Source: Sipunculus nudus (taxonomy: Eukaryota; Annelida; Sipuncula; Golfingiida; Sipunculidae). From it: a stretch of DNA of 64,000 bases. Both the position numbers and the translations under genes were made by a program. Of the stretch, positions 1-13,188 are shown piece after piece. The notes below the pieces were generated by a model. It was not told the DNA's origin, did not search any database, and saw only the letters and a program-made list of their open reading frames with translations. Position 1 is the first letter of the stretch, and every line of letters starts with the position of its first letter. The DNA is taken from assembly GCA_026874595.1 (NCBI GenBank), contig CM049320.1:30056714-30120713 (forward strand), written 5' to 3'.

Positions 1-2327
1 CTGTAACACTAGGCAGCGTGAAATGTCTAGGGGAATGAATAAAGAAGTCAGTGTTTTTGTTTTGTTAACAAATAACTATAATTTATTCTTAAAACAACCC
101 TAACAATACAATACACTAAATCAATACAATTATACAGTAAACAGCGGTACAGCAACAAGTCAATACAATCACATTGAAAAAATAATGTGCACATGCAGTA
201 CCTGTATACCAATACCGTCACCACGTTAAGTTCTTTAAATGTATACTCAGAATGACAGTCCAGTGGAAAGTTCTTGCAACAACCCAGAAAGTAAACTGAA
301 GTCCAAATGCATAAAATCCATGAGAAAGTCTTTGAAAATCTATAATTGCCGCATTAGTCGGATAAGGTCCTAGAATCTGAGACACGCTTCTGCTCTCTCT
401 GTCTCGTTCTAAAACATAGCCCCTTTTTATACCTTCACACCTCAAGCCGAGAATTTTCCACTTCTCGAACAGTCTATAAGATCTTGCACAACACAGTAAA
501 ACGCGTTTCAGGAATTCTAGACATCGACGTGCCTCTACACACCATGGTGTACACGTGATCTCGCCCCAAGCCAGCATGACAACAAAAGTTCAACCAATAC
601 GGATTAAACATAGAATGTAATACGCGGCCAGACACGAGTGCCACAACAGGAGTTACGCCCGTGTCACATAATAAAAAGAGCACCTGTAACACCTGTTTCT
701 TTAATATTCGTATATCGGCAGTAGACCTTTTTCGCCACAATATCAATACTATGTCGATGAAGACAAAACTGAGCTTTCGGGTCCGATATACCGTACCAGA
801 TATCACAAGAAAATTAAAATATAACTAAAATGGGGCAGGGCATTATTACTTACCACAAATAAGTTTCAGTATTAACAAATATGTTTTTGTCAAATGCATT
901 ATACTGTCTCGGATGTTGAATTATTTCATCCTTGAAAGAATTGACCACGAGTTGGAAAAATAATTTGTTGAGAATTATAATCTGTAAAAGAGCATACTTT
1001 TACTTTTTGACGTTGGTTTCGCCATAAGTATAAACGTTTAAAAAGAGGCGCCACTTGCGGGAAGATTTTCATTGTGTACTTACTCTAAATAAAGTTCTGT
1101 ATAAGTTGATATAGAAGTTATGACGCAGATGCCAATCAATATGATGTATAATTACACGCCCATTGCCTGGCAGGCCACCGGCACGTGGGCTCATTTTTAA
1201 CTCTTCCTTCACAATGCATATAAGATCACATCATCTATTAAGAAATAACCGATTTGCGGGAGATGGGAGTGGATTTCAAGTATCTTTAGTATTATGCTGG
1301 CTATTGAAAAGGACGAACACCTTGTCTTTAACAAGAACTATAATGTATACTGAACGGAATGCATTAAACGCGGACAAAGGAGGTTCGTTTAGGTTTAGTA
1401 AGCCGAGCCCTCGAGGCTATAAATTACATATTAAAGGATCCCTTTGAAATCGGATCTATTACAAAAATTACGGAACCTTAGGTTAAGACGTAGATGCGTA
1501 TACCATTGGTAAACTAAGTTTGGTGTAAATTGTTAGATACTTGTCTTAGGATCAAAGAACTCCGCTTTTATTGGATATAACGTTCCAGTACAATTTAGTG
1601 CTTTGCATATATACATGAGCGTCAAAAGTAGCGTTAGACAAAGAATATCACGGCACTTTTTCTTTTTCTAGAGCATCACATAGGCATTAGGCAAGAAGAA
1701 TCAACGTACTTGGTATCATCGATCAAAATCAGTTTGAGCGGACCTGTCACAAAAGGGACAGTTCTTTTAGGGCAGATAAGTACTGGGCGTCGAGGGGCCT
1801 CGAGGGACAAACAAAATGCTAAGCTCCATAGATCAGAAACGCTGTATGATTGTCCGCTAAACACCAATTAAAAGTCCGACTGGGTCCATCTCAGATCTTG
1901 TGGCGTCAACAACAAAGGCTGACATTTGGTCTCTGCATAAAACACTTTTTTTTGGTAGTCACTCTGTCGGGATGCAGACTTATGTCGCTGAGTCTTTTGA
2001 CGAATTCAGAAGATTCTTTGAAGTGTCACCTCTCACAAAGCGTTCGCACGGGATCACAAATCGTGGGAGCGAGGTCTTCCATCAAGATGTTGTAGCAGAG
2101 TCAGGGATATGGGAAGGGCTGTTACAGAATTAAAATGAGTATTGTGCTCATTGCTTCTTAAAAAATAAACTTTTCTCCGTATTTTGTTACGTAAATCGGT
2201 TAATTATTAATTTTGTAATAGTTATTTTGAATGTTCTTGGTAAAGGGTAGTCTGCCTGATGGGGATCTTGGATAAATATAGATAAATATTGGGGGATGCT
2301 ACAAAATCGTGTTTCCATTAACTTAAA
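1..2327. other. AT-rich stretch without a recognised gene
   Basis: Open frames of about 60-120 codons occur on both strands, but they overlap one another, start at arbitrary codons and show no domain I recognise. The first 180 bases are rich in CAATACA-like words and contain no clean tandem array. I see no RNA gene, transposon end or promoter that I can support. Confidence 0.5.
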
Positions 2328-2440
2328 TTCCGAAATGCCCTAGATAGTTCATGAGATTCCTCATGATTGCGTGAGTTATCATGTGAGCCAACAGTCTAAC
2401 AAACACACAGACACACACGAACAGAGATGATCGTATTACT
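2328..2440 (+). repeat. Copy of a dispersed repeat family (family A)
   Basis: This stretch carries the ordered words CCGAAATG, CATGAGATT, ATGATTGCGTGAGTT, AACAAACACACA and CACACACGAACAGAGATG. The same order recurs at about 27,016-27,165, in both units of the 13.19-13.57 kb duplication, and in reverse at about 36,470-36,560. The A/C-rich AACAAACACACA tract followed by GAACGG is the best marker. I do not recognise the family. It could be a fragment of a transposon or of a SINE body. Confidence 0.55.
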
Positions 2441-3450
2441 GGGGGGACCAGGAGGTTTGCAACCATCGTGCGACTGAGCGATAATAGATTAAGCATATAA
2501 CGTCCTCAACAATTAAATAAAAATTAAAATATTTGGTTCAAATCAGCCATCTGTAATATTTCCATGGTCAAAGGCCTATTTTGGAATGAACATCAGTCAT
2601 TTTGGGGAACAAAAGCAAACAGAAGGAAAAATAAATACTTTTTTCGATAATTTTAAACTTTGGGGGACCTACTACCGCCCTGTATACAGAGCCCACAAAT
2701 GTTGACATGGAAATAAACTCATAAACCCCGTCATTTTCCATGAATAACCTGTCATAATTGTTGTAATGTATAAATTCCTGAACAAGACAAAAAATACCCG
2801 GAAAGGGCGCGTTTTTTTAGTTTTATATAAACCCTTTCTTATTATAGTTACTGAACGCAATTTTTTGTTTGTCCCTGATATTTATTTGAAGTGAATCTGC
2901 TACTTAGCAACGAAATTGTTGCTGGATGCTTTCCATCTTTACTTAAATTAATTTTTACACAAAGTAACTGCTACAAAAATGATGCAAGGGGTTTCCGTTG
3001 GAGATTTCTTAGCATTTCTATTGATACTATTAAAACCGGTGTCCTCGTTCAAATGAAAACGGTCCAATCCGTTTTGAGCAGCTCAGCCTATAGGCTTTGA
3101 TCTGTCACGGTACTTTGTAAGAACACTAACCCCCCGGTCTGTTCCCCAACCTTTATGCTGCATCAAAGGCTTTGTTAAGCGTCTGTCTTTTTTCTACCTA
3201 TAGCCAATGGCGGCAGGGAGTGTGCTTCAAAAACGCTGCAGTAAATAGCATCTAGACCATGTGGACCGTGGTGAACTGTCTTTAGGTGGGTTCTATTACC
3301 GTATTACGCAATGGGATCTAATTCTAGCTCAGCGCATTTAACTTTCGTTTTGTCTTTTTAGGTGTAAGGCCAAAGTTGCCTGGGTTTCGTTGTAGTCGCT
3401 CTCCCGTCATTTAAATAAACCGACAAAGTTATTGTTCATAAAAGATTCGG
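2441..3450. other. Unique AT-rich sequence, no gene seen
   Basis: Short open frames only (69 codons or fewer). No repeats longer than short homopolymers, and no transposon ends were found. Confidence 0.4.
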
Positions 3451-3690
3451 ATTTGAAAAGTCTTCTCGGTAACCTGAAATTAGGTCTCTGTTGCCCATAT
3501 TCTCCAAGCTATGGGGTTTATAAACACCCTCGGAATAACTGAACATTTGATACCAAAGCAGGGCACAAATTATAACCATTGGACCTAGAATCTTCTTACT
3601 TGACATCCTTAGATTTCCTCAAAAGTTCTCTTTAGAAACCTGAAATTAGGTCTCTGTTACCTATATCCTCCGAACTAACGGGCTCGTTAT
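3450..3690 (+). repeat. Two diverged direct copies, 166 bp apart
   Basis: The word AACCTGAAATTAGGTCTCTG occurs at 3471-3490 and again at 3637-3656. Both are followed by similar sequence (a TTRCC word, then ATATYCTCC). Similarity before the shared word is weaker. This looks like an old local duplication; no function is apparent. Confidence 0.55.
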
Positions 3691-3799
3691 GTTTGGCCTG
3701 ACATTTGAACCAGTCACTGGGGCCGCTTGCATGGTCATTAAATATGATAAACATATGACTCTTGATTTAGGAAAGGAGGGGTCCATTCAAGGGGTAACG

Positions 3800-4000
3800 A
3801 CAAAACCTTATAAAGGTCTCGTGGACTTGAAAAAGGGAGGGTGGGGGTCCAGGCCGCAAAATTGGTCTGTATCCCTTAAACAGTTTGAAGCGGCTGAAAC
3901 GGGGGCTAGGTTGGGGTTTGGGATTTGGAACCCCTTTAGCAAAAATTTCTTATCTCATTTGATATCCCCCCCCCCCCAGCCCGATAAAAGCCCGCATACC
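3800..4000 (+). repeat. Dispersed repeat related to 56.16-56.29 kb
   Basis: The segment contains GGGGGTCCAGGCC, then a GGTCTGTATCCCTTA word, then AGCGGCTGAAAC and GGGGG. The same ordered words occur at 56,160-56,245. It ends next to a run of 12 C at 3966-3977. The 56 kb copy ends in TTGGATCCGCTTCTG, which resembles the CAGTGGCGGAT terminus at 51,652, so this is probably a fragment of a DNA transposon. The 108-codon frame that crosses it is an artefact of the repeat. Confidence 0.5.
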
Positions 4001-4019
4001 AGGTATATCATCTAGTCTT

Positions 4020-5060
4020 TTATATTTTTGAAGAGTTTGTAGTGGGTTGATGACGTTAAACTGAATGATATCGACGATATCAAAACATTTTTCGCTCAAC
4101 TTCGAAGATACTTTCTTATTTAAAATTGAAATATTTATCAAATTTAAATTTGAATCTCTATTGTTTAATTTAATCCAGTATAAGAAAAGTAGTATGATGG
4201 ATAGCAAACGGTAAAGATATATCGACCTTCAGTCTAACTCGAGTGTACCAAATGGCTCGCTCTAACTGGATCAATGCACTTGAAGGACTGTTTAATCATT
4301 TTATTGTTATGAAATAGTTAACTTATACATACACTTCTCGAAAAAACATTTTGTCAGGTCAATACATTGTGAGGTTTAGTAAGAATTAAAAACGCATTTT
4401 GGATTGATTTAATAGAGTTAGTGCCGTTTGAATTCTACGTTAAAATGCACGTTATAATCCAGTCGCTAACTGTAGGCGGCCTGATTGCCGAAAGGCATGC
4501 AGAGCCTCAAAATATGACATGTAAGCCGATTTATCCTTTCGGCACGGCACTTGTGGTTTAGAAGTATAGGTATTATTAACAAACAAAGCAAAATCATCTC
4601 AGCTAGGGGCATTATATAATGAAACCTTTAAATCCCTTATTCAGACAAGGCTTAGCACCGCGGCGTGAACAAACTCGGGGCTTTTACTGGCCGAGTAAAC
4701 CTTTCCTAAATCTGTTCAGTGTATAGAATAAGTTCGAGACAATTAAACTCGTCTTAATTTAATGCATGACCAACAGGATAGGAAACGTTATATGGATAAC
4801 TTGCGAGAGGTAAAGTTGCAAAAATTATAAGTTAGAAATATACAAAAACATTGAGATATCTAAAGATGACAACAACTTGAACGGGCTGCGGCAATCAAAG
4901 ACATTTACTATAGACAGGTTGCATATGAAAAAGATGTTTTCTGTAATTTGTCCTGACGTGACATCATCTAAATAGTGGGACCACCTGGGGAACGATTGGG
5001 TAACATGGTAAGGAAACGGGTAGTAAAACGCACTGGGAAATTTTGAAACAAATCCTGATT
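4020..5060. other. Unique AT-rich sequence, no gene seen
   Basis: Frames are short (85 codons or fewer) and without recognisable products. No repeat or structured element was noticed. Confidence 0.4.
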
Positions 5061-5067
5061 TTTTTAT

Positions 5068-5415
5068 AGGGATTACATCGGGGTAAGATCAGGACACATC
5101 TAAAGGCACTGCGAGATTTCGGTAGTTTTCGTTCAATATCGGGAATATATAGGGTCATCAATGTGTCATGTTTCCGAATATTTCAATGTTTCGCCGATGC
5201 CTTTCGACATTTCCCGATGTCTGTGGATAAGGTCCGATGTCGCTCCGGTGTTGCTCTGATGTGTCCGTGAAGTTGTCGATCTGCCAAAGTCGAGCTGTCT
5301 TACAGTTCTTGGATTTTAGTTTATCAGGGTAACATCGAGTGATACCAGATAACCATCAACATAGCATCGAAGCAACATCGGGATGTAACATCGGAACACA
5401 TCTGATAAACCTGGA
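5068..5415. repeat. Degenerate CCGATGT / ACATCGG repeat patch
   Basis: ACATCGG-type words lie at the left edge (around 5068-5100) and again at the right (about 5330-5405, for example AACATCGGGATGTAACATCG). The centre (about 5165-5290) holds the opposite orientation (CCCGATGTCTG, TCCGATGTCGC, CTGATGTGTCC). The mixed orientation suggests a decayed inverted-repeat transposon or a short-period satellite with an inversion. I could not define termini or a target-site duplication. Confidence 0.5.
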
Positions 5416-8150
5416 CTATGAGAGAACGTTTCCTTTCATTTTCCTGCTATAAAAATAAGTCAAAATTGTGAAGGTGTTCAAGGGAAGTAAGCTCATTCAA
5501 ATCAAAATATATAATGACACACACTTAAAATACGATAAAAAGTCGAATTAATATATTTAATAAACGATGCACAAGGTAAAGTGAATTTATTTTAATATAT
5601 TTACAAATGTAAAAACAGTGTATACTTCAAAGTAAACATAGAAAAATGAGGTAGACACACACGCACACATATATATACGTACCTAAGACTGGCCCTTCTG
5701 ATTTATTACGCAAAAAGCACCGCTGAGCGGCTTCAACAAGAGAAATAGTCCAGACCGTTTTCTCATTTTGGACCCAGGTGTGTATCAGGGCAGTCTGCTT
5801 ATCAAGTTACCCATATACCCGGTGTGTTTTCCTGTGGAAACTGAGTTACGCGAGGGATATATGTCTGATACCGCAGACATTTTTCAATGCACAATACGGA
5901 GTTTCCATTGGGCTGGTCACTTTGGATAAGATCTTCGCTTTCAATCGACGATGTCAGAATTTCTAGCAAAACCTGAAGCGGATTGATTACTCACTCATTA
6001 CGCTGTATTGTGATGGCGGCTAGACGTATTTGTAGCAAGCAAATGTGACTTTATGTGGGCCTAAATGCACACAAAACGCTGAAACTGAGAGGATATTAAA
6101 TTTAGGTTGAATTCATTCGTCATATTGAAAGCCTTAAGAGGCTCCTTTGTCTTTCCAGAAAACTTATTTTACGGACTCATATTACTTAAATAACCAGTGC
6201 CCTGCGTCTACCGGGCTGTTTACCGAACAAAGGCAGGTCTTTTTACGTAATAACATCGGTTTCACAGTGACATTTAGAATGACATAAGTCTAACAAGTGT
6301 TGTTATGCACTGCCATGGGCTAAGAAAATGGATATTAACGATAGTGCCGAGGTGCTTAAGCTTGTGTATTGAGACATTGCTAAGAAAGATGAGTGGGTTT
6401 AAGTCTCTGTTGCCCAATCACAGAGTTAGGAGGGACTGCAGCTTTATCAGCTATGTGTCAAGATTGGTTCCCTTCCGACCTATTGTCGTTCTCAGGCGAT
6501 GAAAAAACTTTCCTTCCCAAAGCTGTGTTGATTGGTGTATTCTTTAAAACCACCTTTTAAAGTATTTTCTCTCCTCATATTCATATAATAGTTATCTTCT
6601 CCGAGAAGATTCATATGCAACTTTTCTGATTTGTGTGCTTCTGGGTGAAGTAGACTCTATGTAACAAAATACTTTTTTTATATTAACTTCTACCGGACGG
6701 TTGTAACATATGGCCTTATTCGTTTTGAATGCTCATTTTAGCTCAGCTAATCTTCAATTTGATACAGTTCTCCGCGCAATCGTTCAAGTAATTTTATTAT
6801 GAAGTATCTAAATCTGTTATGAAGACTTTGCTGCAAAAATATTATTAAGAATAAACTCATACAAAAACTAACTTTTCTTGAGAAACGGGTTTCGGAAGTC
6901 CCGTCAATGCAGTAATTCAAAGGGAAACCTGGCGTAGAATGCGGCATCTCATAGGATAATTCGCCAATGTAAAATTTAAACAAAATTATATGAAACCCTC
7001 ATTAAAGTGTCTGGATTTCACGGAGTACCGGAATATATGTACGCCAGGTTAAACTAGGCGTCTGAACATTACATAATGTGGTTCTATAGCGATACTATAA
7101 TTACTATACATTCCGTTTATTGTACTTCATGGTGAGGAACTTGGTTGTGTTGACGGTCTTAAGGTCATGTTTCAGAATCATAAGTAAAAAAAACAGAATG
7201 TATTAATTTGATGGAAACATCGAATATTACCTTTGTACGGCCCTAACTGCAAACCCATGACTCATTTAATCAAAAGGATAGCTACTTCTTTTCATGTAAA
7301 ATTTCTGTTGTGCCCTATTTACGCTCTGATAACTTGTATTTAAGAGCCCTTTGATCTTATCGAGCGGGGCACGACATACAGTATATATGAAGGACATAAG
7401 TTAAGGTAACAAAAAACAGTTATCAATGAGAGGAGACAGGAAAAAAGTGAATTTTGTCCGCAAATGGAGCCCTGCAGAACACAGATCATTTTTATCGCAC
7501 CGGCAGGGCAACTGGGATCACATAATATTACATCATTCTCAGAAAATAGGCAATAAAGGAGATTATACAGAATTAGTATGAGGCAGATAAGCGCGGCCAA
7601 TCGAACTCAATTTACAAGTTCATTTTAGTAATGAGAATCCATGGTATTGTAAAGAGGGGAATCCATCAAACACCATATTACATATGAACAATAATCTCAC
7701 AGTGGCTATGTCAAAGACGGTTATCTTGCCAAGGGGTGATTTTTGTCCGTCTGTAAAGGAAAAGAATCGCTGTATTTAATCTTTTACCACATTTATAGAT
7801 TAGCGCTCTGCTCTGCTTGCGACACAGCTAGCAACAGAGATGGAGAAAGGGGACATATTTTACGGAAAAAAGATCTATTACATCCTGCGTTTGGCGAACT
7901 ATGCAACCAAAAACCTTTAAAACAGTTCGAGTGCTAATTATAATGATGTATGAATCATTTCGTTCAAATTATCTTTATTTTGCATATATTTTTTTTATAT
8001 ATTTGCACAAATTTTACCTTGATATGTACCACTTATTTCGGCACTCTAAAGAATTAAGTTCGTTCTTTTATATCCCGATAAATAGCAGACTTGGGATGTG
8101 TTAAGTAGAAAAAATACCCTTTTGTTCCCAACAAGCTGAAAAGATTCAAT
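5416..8150. other. Unique AT-rich sequence, no gene seen
   Basis: Open frames reach 86 codons with no recognisable products. There is a short (AC)n/(AT)n patch near 5656-5680. No transposon ends or RNA gene were found. Confidence 0.4.
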
Positions 8151-8594
8151 TTAGTCAGACCTTCGCTTACTGGTCACGCCAGAACCAGCTTGTCTGCATT
8201 CAGATATCCAGTGTCGACGAGAAGAGCTTGGGGAACCGCTTGCCATCTCTTTAAGCTTTATTTCAACATGACGACTTAAATGGACTCGGGGAAAATTGCT
8301 TTGGACTTCTTCTTCTGCCCTGTAGCAATTTATTTCGGTATTTAGCAAGAAGCCCTCAAACGGGAACTCGGGTGAATGCCATTCAACTTTCTGTCGTTGT
8401 GTTTGCTCTAGAGGGCCTGGCAGAGCATCGACTAAAATACTTTTAAGAGAGACAATGTTTGGGACTACTTTCACATGTCGGAGAGTTACGTATATAGCCT
8501 GAGAGTTAAATATGGCTGTCTCAACCTTAATGCGACACACAAGGGATCGCCAACAAAGTATAGAAAGTAATGATACTAGGTACAGGAAGGACAT
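8151..8594 (-). other. Uncharacterised 147-codon open frame
   Basis: This is one of the longest frames in the window. The start lies in an AT-rich stretch and the last two thirds are GC-richer, with a polar, Ser/Arg-rich C-terminus. I see no domain, no convincing signal peptide and no paralogue nearby. The length is within what chance allows in 64 kb searched in six frames, so I treat it as a possible exon fragment at best. Confidence 0.15.
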
Positions 8595-11095
8595 TTATAT
8601 GTATTTTATTTATTTAATTACAAAAAAAATGAAAAAAAAACACTATATTGAAATGCAATACCTGTTAGACGATGTACACAGTAAGATACGTCAAAATACT
8701 TAATAATAAAGGATTAAAAATTAGATAAGACAACATCAAATGAATAAATATTGATTTGCAGCAGATTAACGATTTAGAATTCGACTATAAAGTAGACATG
8801 ACAGTTGATTCCATCACTAGTAGTATGTCAGCTGGAACGGATTTGTGCATTGAGAGAATCGATATTCAGAATACCTGTGAAGGCCATAAATAAATACATT
8901 TTTTAATAATATATAATATGATATTCTGTCCATGCCTTCTTTCGTGTCACCTACGGGAGAGCGTTCAGTTCATGGTTTTATTTTCGCAACGGAGAAACTT
9001 TACTTGGCATAATATAAAATACAAAGTCGACAAGTTGAGGTCTAGAATATATATATTTGATTTTATTTCGGCGATTTTATATGCATTAGGTAAAAGTTAC
9101 ATTGTAACTCTTAGGACAATAGATGATCAAACAATAGAGGCTGGGCATACTTTATTTTAAACGTTTATATTCTGCCCAAACAGGTGGAATGATTCATTAA
9201 CATTTGCATTCGAGTCATATTAACAGGTGGGGAGAGAACAGACATCCTGTAAAATATTAGTCAGAAGTTTAGTCAGCATGTCTATAGTAGTCGTAAATCT
9301 AACAAACGGAGAGAACATTTGCCAGACAGATCAAAATCAGGAGAATAAGGTAATATATTTTCCTCGGTTACCATGACAACCAAGGGTCCATATCTGGGCC
9401 GTATTATGGTAAACTATAGGGCCAATCATTTTGCTCTTCAATACTACGTTACCGTTGTCTAGGAAAGACTCCCTGAAACGCTGACTGCCTGGGCCGCAGT
9501 TTCCGTAACTCGTTACGATCAAATTGCTCAGATCCCTGGACGGTGAACGCCCTAATGTAAATACTGTGTGACATTCAGAAAGACCTTATTCGTTTTAGGT
9601 AGGACTGTACCTAAACAATGCTGGTCTCGTGTGCAAAAAGAACATTTGTATGAAATACATGGAAGCAATCTCAGCCCAGGTATACAGAAGCTATTTATGG
9701 TTCTGGCCAGCAATATTGTGCCATTGTTGTAGTGGGTATGTATTAAAAAGGAGTACGGATTTAAATAAGACATATTTCAGGAAGTTTTTTTTTCTTGTAG
9801 ACATTTGGTAGAACAAAGTATAACTGGGTTATCGGGACGAATGTCCATATCATATAGCGCTCAGGTTGTGGGAACGATCATCGATCAACTTATGTTTGAC
9901 TTGTTTGACTTGAGGTAGCAGCAATGGGAAAAACCCATAAATCTAAAATTAGTCCAAAAGTTGTGTTAAACACATATCAGACACATAAAGTATACATTAT
10001 TTTAAACCTGTTACACTGGTTGTTAATTTTCATATGATACCTTAATATTTAGTATTTTTTAATTTTTAAATAGTACGGTATTCTAAGCACACGGTAGCAC
10101 GGTATAATCGGGCTGATATTACACTACATGACACTATCAACATTTTTATTTGTTTTTCCTCCATCATGCCTGTACCCACCATAAAACCGAAACATTTTAA
10201 TATCGACTAAATAAAAAAGTTTAAAGAATTTTTAATCAAGAAAAACACGCGATAAAGGAAAAAAACGGTGCTACATTTGTAAACTGTTTTTATTTGCGCA
10301 ATTCGCAGGTGCGTATACCAGAAAGCCGAGATGTCACAGCCACTATATTATTATTTAAATCTATATTATATTATATTATATATTATATTTATTTTAAAGT
10401 TTTATCTCTGTCAATTATTATCTATGACCATATTAGCAATAACAATAAATATATATATATCATATTTATTTAGGATTTGTAAAGTGTCTTATCATGATAC
10501 AACTCACCTAAAATTTATGAAAGTAGATCCTCACAATATCCTAATTGCAAGTTGTCATTTTATTTATTCTATAAAAAGAAAATAACCAATATACATACCC
10601 ATAATATACATTATATTCACGATGAAGAACATAAACCAGGGTAATTTGTTCTAAAACAATATCCCCAGCCTTATACACAGAATTGAACCGTTTCATGACT
10701 TATATAGCAATAACCGGCTATATAATATAAAAAATTAACCTGAACAGAACTATTCAAAGCTGATGATAAATTAATAAAGCTGACACTTAAAGACAGGCAT
10801 TTACTACATGTATTCTTATGAATATAATTATATGTGATCTCAATTGAACATAATATATACAAGTAAAGTATATTCTGGCACATTGGCATATCACTACCAC
10901 AGATATGTACGCTTGCACTTAAACTTTGTACTACACTTTAGTTGCGGATGAAGCCGAAATCAGTTTTTGAAATCTGAACACAACTATCTATATTTACATT
11001 GGCAGAACCCAGTTTTTTATTTAAGACTATTTGGCATGACGATAGGACACTTAGGCTTCTTCTCTTTATATACGTATGTTTGAAAGGCCTTTGAC
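8595..11095. other. AT-rich stretch without a recognised gene
   Basis: Very AT-rich in parts (for example 10,330-10,470). Frames are 84 codons or fewer with composition typical of translated AT-rich DNA. Nothing else was identified. Confidence 0.4.
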
Positions 11096-11099
11096 TACC

Positions 11100-11345
11100 C
11101 AACTGCGGGTCCGTGGTATATAATCATCATGGGTCATCCCACCAAGAACCCCTGCAAAGGCGCCCACGTTTGTGGGTGAAACACGGGCATTTGGCATTGC
11201 CTTCCCATTTAGCCTTCACCCTGGGTGGTGACGGAATATAAAAAAATCTCATCGCCCCTCGGGAGAGATTCGAACTCCAAGATTCGCCATCTTTTTGTCA
11301 TGTACTTTAACCCTAGACCTCAGTAGCCGTCTGTGTACCGTAACA
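11100..11345 (-). mobile_element. tRNA-derived SINE
   Basis: Read on the minus strand, a tRNA-like head has an A-box-like GGTCTAGGGTTAAAGTA (11,303-11,319) and a B box GGAGTTCGAATCTC (about 11,265-11,278). It is followed by a body containing CCACCCAGGGTGAAGGC and AAGGCAATGCCAAATGCCCG. This order of pol III promoter boxes and body is the SINE pattern. I did not find a target-site duplication, so both ends are approximate. A tRNA pseudogene with unrelated flank is less likely because the body is long and GC-richer than its surroundings. Confidence 0.65.
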
Positions 11346-12346
11346 CGTTTGCGTGTGTGTGGTTTGCGTCTGTGGTTACAGAAATAGCGGTTTTTCCCGG
11401 GGGGATGTCGCCGGTACCGCTCCGATAAATCTTATTTCATTGATGCAGAGATTGAGTGCCTGATACATCATAAGCAGAAGTCCTCCAAAGATTCCATACG
11501 AAGTCTATGGGGAAGAGGTTAATAGCGCGTTTACATGAACAACATTATCATGCAATATACTGAATTGAATTATTTTTTTTTATTTCAGGACATAAAAAAA
11601 CTGATAAAATACCACTAATGCAAAGATGCTATCTTTTTACGATTTTATTTAGGTCCTATGTGTTTTGTGCCAATTAATCGATAACAACCGTATTTGGTTA
11701 TTTTCTTTCAAAAACGATTAAATTTTATTTAACATTTTATTTTGTACTTCTGTATGAACGATCAAATAAGAATGTGTATACTCATGCCAAGAGGTCCTAT
11801 TTCTATCAAAACAAATAATAGTTTAATTCTGTCCAAAAATGAGGGAGGCATAACACAAAGTGGCGAACAAAATTAAAACTATGAGCCTCAGACATGCGTC
11901 AAAACCAAAGCCATGATCACTTCAAATTTTCTTGGTGACGATACAAATTCCCTTTGTAAACTCGGACACTTGACTGTAGTTGTTAGCATTAAAAAAAAAA
12001 CTGGACACCTAAGGCCAAAAAACAAGGTATGGTTCTCAGGCACCTTTTTTCCAGAAATCAGTGCGGGCGGGGTTTTTTATTACCTTTTTCGTATGTTTCG
12101 ATAAAAAAGTCACAAGAAAAAAACACGACATAACAAAGGGAAACTTATCAAAATAGTATTATTGTATCTTCTTGAAAGATGTAAAAATCAAAATAAAAAT
12201 TGTTCAAGCGGGGGAATAAAATTTACGCGAGCGGTGCCTGAGGACCATACCTTTTATTTTGTCTGGCTTAACGATGTCTATAGAAAGTACATAGCATTAA
12301 TTTTCGATGATGGGTCGCCTTTCTCTTGGAATCATCGAACCTGATT

Positions 12347-12348
<2 letters not shown>
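11346..12348. other. Unique AT-rich sequence, no gene seen
   Basis: Homopolymeric A and T runs and short frames only. No repeats were recognised. Confidence 0.4.

Positions 12349-12388
<40 letters not shown>
12349..12388. repeat. (TA)n microsatellite
   Basis: About 20 uninterrupted TA units followed by AT-rich sequence. Confidence 0.95.
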
Positions 12389-12393
<5 letters not shown>

Positions 12394-13188
12394 ATATTAT
12401 AGGTTTAGTGTATATGAGGTAAGCAGGTCATGATGTTAGACTAAGTAAGAGCTCAAACTACTCTTTATACAAACCAGTTTGAGCAAGTGGAAGGTTTTGG
12501 CCGTAAAAAAAAGTTCGTATATTTTAAGCAGAAGGCGACATATGGCTACTTAGACCTAACAGTGGCGAGGTAACGTTGTAGAACAGCCGACAGAGGTAGC
12601 ATGTGGCGCGAGGCATGCCTAGATTAATCTGGTGCATAATCCAGTTGAAACGTTTTCTCTTAATCTTTGTTACAGGGCTATGGAGTTTCTCTTATTGAGC
12701 TTTTCAATCTGCCTGAAATCATTTCTTTCGTGACAATAAAAGTTGCCACCATTGTGTTGTGAACATAAACTGTAATCACAGATGTAAAACGCTAACTATA
12801 AATCGATATCCGCATATGATGTTTAGAGAATAAAGTTATATTGTATTTCCGGTGGCATGACAATATAGAATTTAACATGTAATGTATTCACGGCGCGCGT
12901 TGTTGTGGATATATGTCAAATATCTGAGGTATATATGCAAAATGAGAAATGCATTGTTGACATGTTGTTTCTCATATATTTTGAAAGACATGCATTTGAA
13001 TCAATTTGCATAAACGTAGGATAAGAAAAAAAAAGGCAGAAACCAGGTGGGGGGTTCCTGTTGTGTGCTCCTCACAAAACTTTATTTGCATTCAACTATT
13101 CGGCTTTTATTCCTTGGTCCATTCGTCCATAAGTGTTTGTACATTTGTGAATATTCCTTGATGGTGTTACTATATCCAGATAATGTGC
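12389..13188. other. Unique sequence, no gene seen
   Basis: No transposon end, RNA gene or coherent frame was recognised before the 191-bp tandem duplication. Confidence 0.4.

Noticed and set aside
1-806. Possible LTR or retroelement end (TGTAACAC at 2-9 and near 684)
   Set aside because: No matching terminal repeat, primer-binding site or polymerase-like frame was found.
3689-4015. 108-codon plus frame
   Set aside because: Most of it overlaps a dispersed repeat shared with 56.2 kb and ends in a poly-C run.
10755-10775. CTGATGA words at 10.76, 19.12, 40.52, 49.15, 55.28 and 63.66 kb as further hammerheads
   Set aside because: None is followed by a stem II hairpin and GAAA with complementary flanks.
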